Below, piece after piece: positions 60,159-64,000 of a DNA stretch of 64,000 nt; the first letter of the stretch is position 1; each line of letters starts with the position of its first letter. Made by a program: the position numbers and the translations under genes. The notes under the pieces are model-generated. The model was given only the letters and a program-made list of their open reading frames with translations, was not told the DNA's origin and searched no databases. Source of the DNA: Salmonella enterica subsp. enterica serovar Choleraesuis (lineage in GTDB: Bacteria; Pseudomonadota; Gammaproteobacteria; Enterobacterales; Enterobacteriaceae); the NCBI GenBank assembly GCA_022846635.1, contig AP025685.1, forward strand, positions 1,302,001 to 1,366,000, given 5' to 3'.

Positions 60159-60854
60159 TTATTTAACTAATGCCATCAGCACCGGGAACAGGAACGGCGC
60201 GATCAGCGAAGTCATAATCCCGCAGATAACCAGTGACAGCGAGCTGAATGCCCCTTCCTGGTAGTCTTCTTCGGCGCAGCGTGCGGTCCCCAGGGCATGT
60301 GACGCTGCCCCCATTGACAGCCCGCGGGCTGATTTAGTGGTGATCCGCATCAGGTTCAACAGGGTATAGCCCAAAACCGAGCCCAGAATACCGACAAAAA
60401 TAACGCAGACCGCGCTAATGGCCGGAATACCGCCGATGCTGCCGCTGACTGCCATGGCGATTGGCGTAGTGACCGATTTAGGCATAACAGAGGCGGCAAT
60501 TTCCGGCGTTGCCCCCATCATCAAAGCAATGGCAGTACCGCTAACCATTGCGACGATGCTACCGACAAAACAGATAGCGAGGATGGATTTCCAGCGCGCC
60601 CGAATCTGATGTAACTGCTCATACAGTGGAAACGCCAGAGCGACGACCGCAGGCTGCAATAAATTGTTGAGTATTTCACTGCCTTTGAAGTAGTGGGCAT
60701 AAGGAACATGCAGGCTCATCAATATGGCAATAATAACAATCATTGATATCAGCAGCGGGTTCAGCAATGGATTTTTAAAACGCTTACCAAGGCGAAGGGC
60801 ACCATAAAATACCAGCAGGGTCAAAGGCAGCGACCACCAGATATACGCGAACAT
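60159..60854 (-). CDS. yohK: LrgB-family membrane protein YohK
   Basis: 231 residues (E. coli 231), six or seven spans, LrgB/CidB family. Characteristic stretches: VAMVSGTAIALMMGATPEI, SVMPKSVTTPIAM and GAASHALGTARCAEEDYQEG. Pairs with YohJ; start overlaps the yohJ stop by one base (TAATG). Family members are linked to murein hydrolase control or 3-hydroxypropionate export in E. coli. Confidence 0.93.
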   Translation of the reverse strand: MFAYIWWSLPLTLLVFYGALRLGKRFKNPLLNPLLISMIVIIAILMSLHVPYAHYFKGSEILNNLLQPAVVALAFPLYEQLHQIRARWKSILAICFVGSIVAMVSGTAIALMMGATPEIAASVMPKSVTTPIAMAVSGSIGGIPAISAVCVIFVGILGSVLGYTLLNLMRITTKSARGLSMGAASHALGTARCAEEDYQEGAFSSLSLVICGIMTSLIAPFLFPVLMALVK

Positions 60855-61264
60855 TATTTTTCAGCCTCTTTACTACCGACAATCCTTTTTTCACCGTGGA
60901 TAATATGGGAGCTCCAGCTCACCACCACCAGTACCACCAGAGTACTGACAATACATGACACCACGACCGGTCCGAACTGAGTGCGCAGCAGGTCGAAATA
61001 CTGCATTACCCCAACCCCAATCGGCACAAATAACAGCGCCATATAACGAATCAGTATGCTACAGCCAGGTTTCACCCATTTATAAGGAATCACCTGAAGC
61101 GACAGCAGTACAAACATAATCAGCATCCCGATGATGCTGCCCGGAATGGTTATCGGCAAAATTGATGAAATGGCGATACCCGCGTAAAGGCAGGCATAAA
61201 TCACCAGAAATGCCCGAAGGTAATGCCAGCAGTAAACGATGGTTTTATGCATGGATATATGCAT
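60854..61264 (-). CDS. yohJ: LrgA-family membrane protein YohJ
   Basis: 136 residues from the ATG at 61264, chosen because AGAGGAC lies nine bases upstream; ATGs at 61297 and 61252 are alternatives. Four spans. LrgA signature: [20 protein letters not shown] and [19 protein letters not shown]. Forms an operon with yohK. Confidence 0.92.
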   Translation of the reverse strand: MHISMHKTIVYCWHYLRAFLVIYACLYAGIAISSILPITIPGSIIGMLIMFVLLSLQVIPYKWVKPGCSILIRYMALLFVPIGVGVMQYFDLLRTQFGPVVVSCIVSTLVVLVVVSWSSHIIHGEKRIVGSKEAEK

Positions 61265-61314
61265 GGAGGATGTCCTCTTAATTAATGCAATCATCATACA
61301 ATTTAAATTGATTT

Positions 61315-61330
61315 CGTGCTACAGATCACA
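61315..61330. promoter_or_regulatory. Possible CRP site upstream of yohJ
   Basis: CGTGCTACAGATCACA has a perfect TCACA half-site and a poor left half. It lies about 50 bases before the yohJ start, in the divergent yohJ-dusC region. Confidence 0.35.
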
Positions 61331-61471
61331 TCATGAATTCTGGGCATTCTATTATTCCTGGTATGGCATACAGCGGATTGCAAGTTATTGGCATGTTTTT
61401 CGCGCATCAGACTCTTTCCCTGCGTTGAGGGTGCCGCTAACATAGCGCCTCTTTCCGGTCTGGGTGGCGAT

Positions 61472-62404
61472 ATGCGTGTATTACTGGCTCCAATGGAGGG
61501 CGTGCTTGACCCTTTGGTGCGCCAACTTCTAAGCGAAATTAACGATTACGACTTGTGTGTTACCGAGTTCTTGCGGGTAGTGGATAAGTTACTGCCGGTG
61601 AAGTCGTTCCATCGTTTATGCCCTGAGCTGCTGAACCAAAGCCGGACGCCGGACGGTACGCCGGTTCGAATACAGTTACTCGGCCAGTATCCTCAGTGGC
61701 TGGCGGAAAATGCCGCGCGAGCCGTTGAGCTTGGCTCCTGGGGCGTCGATCTTAACTGCGGCTGCCCTTCGAAGCTGGTTAATGGCAGCGGGGGCGGTGC
61801 TACGTTACTCAAAGATCCGGAGCTGATTTACCAGGGCGTTAAAGCCATGCGAGCGGCTGTACCCGCCGAACTACCGGTCACGGTAAAAATTCGTCTCGGT
61901 TGGGACAGCCCCGATGCCAGGTTTGAAATAGCCGATGCTGCCGCTCAGGGCGGAGCCAGTGAACTGGTAGTCCATGGCCGCACCAAAGAGGACGGCTATC
62001 GGGCGCAAAGCATCAACTGGCAGGCAATTGGCGAAATTCGCGAGCGTTTATCGATACCGGTGATTGCTAACGGAGAGATAACCGACTGGGCGTCGGCTCA
62101 GGCATGTATGCAGCAAACCGGCTGTGATGCGGTGATGCTGGGGCGCGGGGCGCTGAACATCCCAAACCTCAGCCGGGTGGTGAAATATAATGAAGCGCCG
62201 CTACCATGGCTGGAAGTCGTGGAGCTGTTGCGCCGTTACACCCGGCTGGAAAAACAGGGTGATACGGGGCTGTATCACCTTGCGCGCATTAAGCAGTGGC
62301 TTAACTATTTGCGTAAGGCTTACCCCGAAGCCGATGGGCTATTTAGCCAGATTCGGGCGCTTAAAACCTCAGCCGAAGTCGCGCAGGCTATTGCCAGAGC
62401 CTGA
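61472..62404 (+). CDS. dusC: tRNA-dihydrouridine(16) synthase DusC
   Basis: FMN enzyme reducing U16 of tRNAs. The ATG at 61472 ([20 protein letters not shown]) gives 310 residues (E. coli 315). Catalytic Cys in [21 protein letters not shown]/tRNA-binding KIRLGWD and [13 protein letters not shown]. Divergent from yohJ as in E. coli. Confidence 0.95.
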   Translation: MRVLLAPMEGVLDPLVRQLLSEINDYDLCVTEFLRVVDKLLPVKSFHRLCPELLNQSRTPDGTPVRIQLLGQYPQWLAENAARAVELGSWGVDLNCGCPSKLVNGSGGGATLLKDPELIYQGVKAMRAAVPAELPVTVKIRLGWDSPDARFEIADAAAQGGASELVVHGRTKEDGYRAQSINWQAIGEIRERLSIPVIANGEITDWASAQACMQQTGCDAVMLGRGALNIPNLSRVVKYNEAPLPWLEVVELLRRYTRLEKQGDTGLYHLARIKQWLNYLRKAYPEADGLFSQIRALKTSAEVAQAIARA

Positions 62405-62496
62405 GCCCTTACTGGCAGATATTTCAGCCAGGACATATCTTTAATAGCGGGGCGGATGAAAACCGGTCCCGTTAGCCCATTAATCGGGAGAATGTT

Positions 62497-62814
62497 ATGT
62501 CCTGCTATATGAAATATTTGCTTCAGGCCGGCGGGCTTACTTTAGTCATGATGAGTTCTGCACCTGCATGGTCGGATTCGAAACCAGCGACTGATTCCGG
62601 CCAATCTGACGGCCAGCATCCGGCGGTGCTTTATCCGGGCGGAGGTAACGATACCAGCCAGCAGCCGGGGCACCAGGCTCCCCTCGCGCCAGACGGAGGC
62701 CGGCAGGGGGCCGTAGATCCCGGCCAATCAACTTCCTCGTCAGATTCAGATGAGAAATCGTCAAAGCCTGTAACTAATGGCAACGCTCCGCCAACCCGCC
62801 ATCAGGCGCAATAG
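62497..62814 (+). CDS. Small secreted, disordered protein of unknown function
   Basis: 105 residues with a probable signal peptide (about 1-26, MKYLLQAGGLTLVMMSSAPA) after GGGAG at good spacing. The mature part of about 78 residues is low-complexity, rich in Ser, Gly, Gln, Pro and Asp, without Cys and probably unfolded. I do not recognise it. It occupies the place of yohF-mdtQ in E. coli, downstream of dusC and convergent with yohD (7 bases between stops). Confidence 0.65.
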   Translation: MSCYMKYLLQAGGLTLVMMSSAPAWSDSKPATDSGQSDGQHPAVLYPGGGNDTSQQPGHQAPLAPDGGRQGAVDPGQSTSSSDSDEKSSKPVTNGNAPPTRHQAQ

Positions 62815-62821
62815 GTTCTGG

Positions 62822-63427
62822 TTAAGCATCGGCATCATTTTTACGATGCCGGTGCTTAAACCAAATCCGTAATCCCCAGACTACGGCTACCACCGCCAGC
62901 AGCCAGAACAGATGTTTCAGATGAGCGTCCAGCGCGTGTAGCCATGGTGCAATCAGACTACCGCCCAGATAGCCAAGCGTAGTAAACAGCCCGGCCCAGA
63001 TTAAAGCACCCAGAATATTCAGCGGTAGGAAACGTGCCGGTGGCAGATGGCTGGAGCCAATAAGCAGCGGGCCGATGATACGAAACCCATACATAAAGCG
63101 TGTCCCGATAACGAACAGGTAGGGATGGCGGTTGATAAGGGATTTAGCGCGGTCTATCTGCTTTTGTTGTTTCTTAAAACGCTTCAGTAATTTGTCACCG
63201 TAGCGGTAACCAATCAGGTATAACAACTGGTCACCAATCATGCCTCCCAGCGCTACCGAGAGTATAACCAGCGGCAGCTTTAGCAGCCCCTGATGCGCGG
63301 CCACACCACCCAGTAAGGTAACGGTTTCACCCTCGGCCAGGCTGCCCACAATCAGCGCCGCATAACCGTAATGACTAATCAGACTATTAATATCCATTGC
63401 AAACTTTTGGAATGTTTTCGTTGCCAT
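62822..63427 (-). CDS. yohD: DedA-family membrane protein YohD
   Basis: DedA/SNARE-associated family, members of which act as undecaprenyl-phosphate or lipid flippases. The start at 63427 (MATKTFQKFAMDINSL) has AAGGG nine bases upstream, giving 201 residues; E. coli YohD (192) begins at the later Met (63397), which has no binding site here. Family motifs: GSLAEGETVTLLGGVAAHQG, GGMIGDQLLYLIGYRYG, and GTRFMYGFRIIGPLLIG with the conserved Arg pair. Confidence 0.92.
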   Translation of the reverse strand: MATKTFQKFAMDINSLISHYGYAALIVGSLAEGETVTLLGGVAAHQGLLKLPLVILSVALGGMIGDQLLYLIGYRYGDKLLKRFKKQQKQIDRAKSLINRHPYLFVIGTRFMYGFRIIGPLLIGSSHLPPARFLPLNILGALIWAGLFTTLGYLGGSLIAPWLHALDAHLKHLFWLLAVVAVVWGLRIWFKHRHRKNDADA

Positions 63428-63566
63428 AAGCATACACCCTTGCCGGATGCTCTGAATGAACTGATGGCTAATGAGCGGTAATTTTGTCTTTAGGCTAAAA
63501 AATAACCATTCGTGCTTTATACTTTGAGTATATGTATGCCGCTGTTCATTGTCGTTGGAGGTGTCT

Positions 63567-64000
63567 ATGAACCATGTATGGGGACTCTTCTCTCATCCGG
63601 CGCGTGAAATGCAGTCGATCAAACGCGAAAATGAGACTATCTCGCACCATTATCTGCACCATGTACTGATCATGGCCGCTGTACCGGTTATCTGTGCTTT
63701 TATCGGTACTACGCAGTTCGGCTGGAATTTTGGCAATGGAACGGTGGTTCAACTCTCGGTCGGAACGGGCCTGGCGCTGGCGGTACTGTTCTACGCCCTG
63801 ATGCTGGCCGGGGTGGCGGTGATGGGGCGGGTAATTTGGTGGATGGCGCGTAATTTGCCCCAGAGACCATCCTGGCAGCGCTGCATGATCTTCGCCGGAT
63901 ACGTCGCCACGCCGATATTTTTGAGTGGCGTCGTGGCGCTTTATCCGGTGGTGTGGCTATGTGCTTTGGTTGGTACTTTGGCTCTGTGCTACACCGGTTA
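63567..64000 (+). CDS. yohC: YohC, Yip1-domain membrane protein (cut by window end)
   Basis: The first 144 codons, open to the window end. It starts MNHVWGLFSHPAREMQSIKR behind TTGGAGGTG. Membrane segments begin at about residue 33 (HVLIMAAVPVICAFIG), 68 and 105 (CMIFAGYVATPIFLSG). Very close to E. coli YohC, an inner-membrane protein of unknown function. Divergent from yohD as in E. coli. Confidence 0.92.
   Translation, partial: MNHVWGLFSHPAREMQSIKRENETISHHYLHHVLIMAAVPVICAFIGTTQFGWNFGNGTVVQLSVGTGLALAVLFYALMLAGVAVMGRVIWWMARNLPQRPSWQRCMIFAGYVATPIFLSGVVALYPVVWLCALVGTLALCYTG

Overview
The window is chromosomal DNA from a member of the Enterobacteriaceae. Nearly every gene has a close E. coli or Salmonella counterpart, and long blocks keep the E. 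coli order: rcsD-micF-ompC-apbE-alkB-yojI; proL-yejM-yejL-yejK-rplY-radD-rsuA-bcr-yejG-yejFEBA-pdeN-mepS-lpxT-yeiR-efpL; yeiW-setB-fruBKA-nfo-yeiH-yeiE-lysP; cirA-yeiG-folE-yeiB-mglBAC-sanA-cdd-yohKJ-dusC; yohD-yohC. The genus cannot be fixed from this sequence alone.

Layout. 1-6378: envelope stress relay (RcsD, cut by the window start), the MicF antisense RNA, the OmpC porin, ApbE, AlkB (without Ada) and the YojI exporter. 6379-14557: an accessory stretch between yojI and tRNA-Pro(GGG), absent from the corresponding E. coli interval as I know it. It holds an MgtE magnesium channel, a SulP anion transporter, a DinI/MsgA-like protein behind a LexA-like box, two unrecognised membrane proteins (one with a DUF2786-like start), and an AT-rich type VI secretion cargo island. 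That island has one intact Hcp, a broken Tlde1-like cell-wall effector, a small membrane protein that is probably its immunity partner, two halves of a metallopeptidase-type cargo protein and a wrecked lipoprotein gene. 14558-33963: conserved core, including the yejABEF peptide importer. 33964-35422: two tandem YagU-family membrane proteins inserted between efpL and yeiW. 35587-46021: core with the fructose PTS operon behind two Cra operators. 46167-51298: a Fur-box-headed iron-siderophore ABC transporter (YiuABC-like) fused in transcription order to the CirA receptor. 51338-64000: core, including the galactose importer mglBAC with gal operators and a CRP site but no galS, and ending inside yohC.

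Several genes that sit in these intervals in E. coli are missing here (ada, yeiQ, the psu genes, galS, yeiS-preTA, yohF-mdtQ). The most unusual part is the decayed Hcp-cargo island beside tRNA-Pro. There the effector reading frame can be restored on paper by two single-base insertions, and its catalytic cysteine position reads tyrosine. I found no convincing wholly new system; the least explained genes are at 10272-10859, 11025-11903 and 62497-62814.
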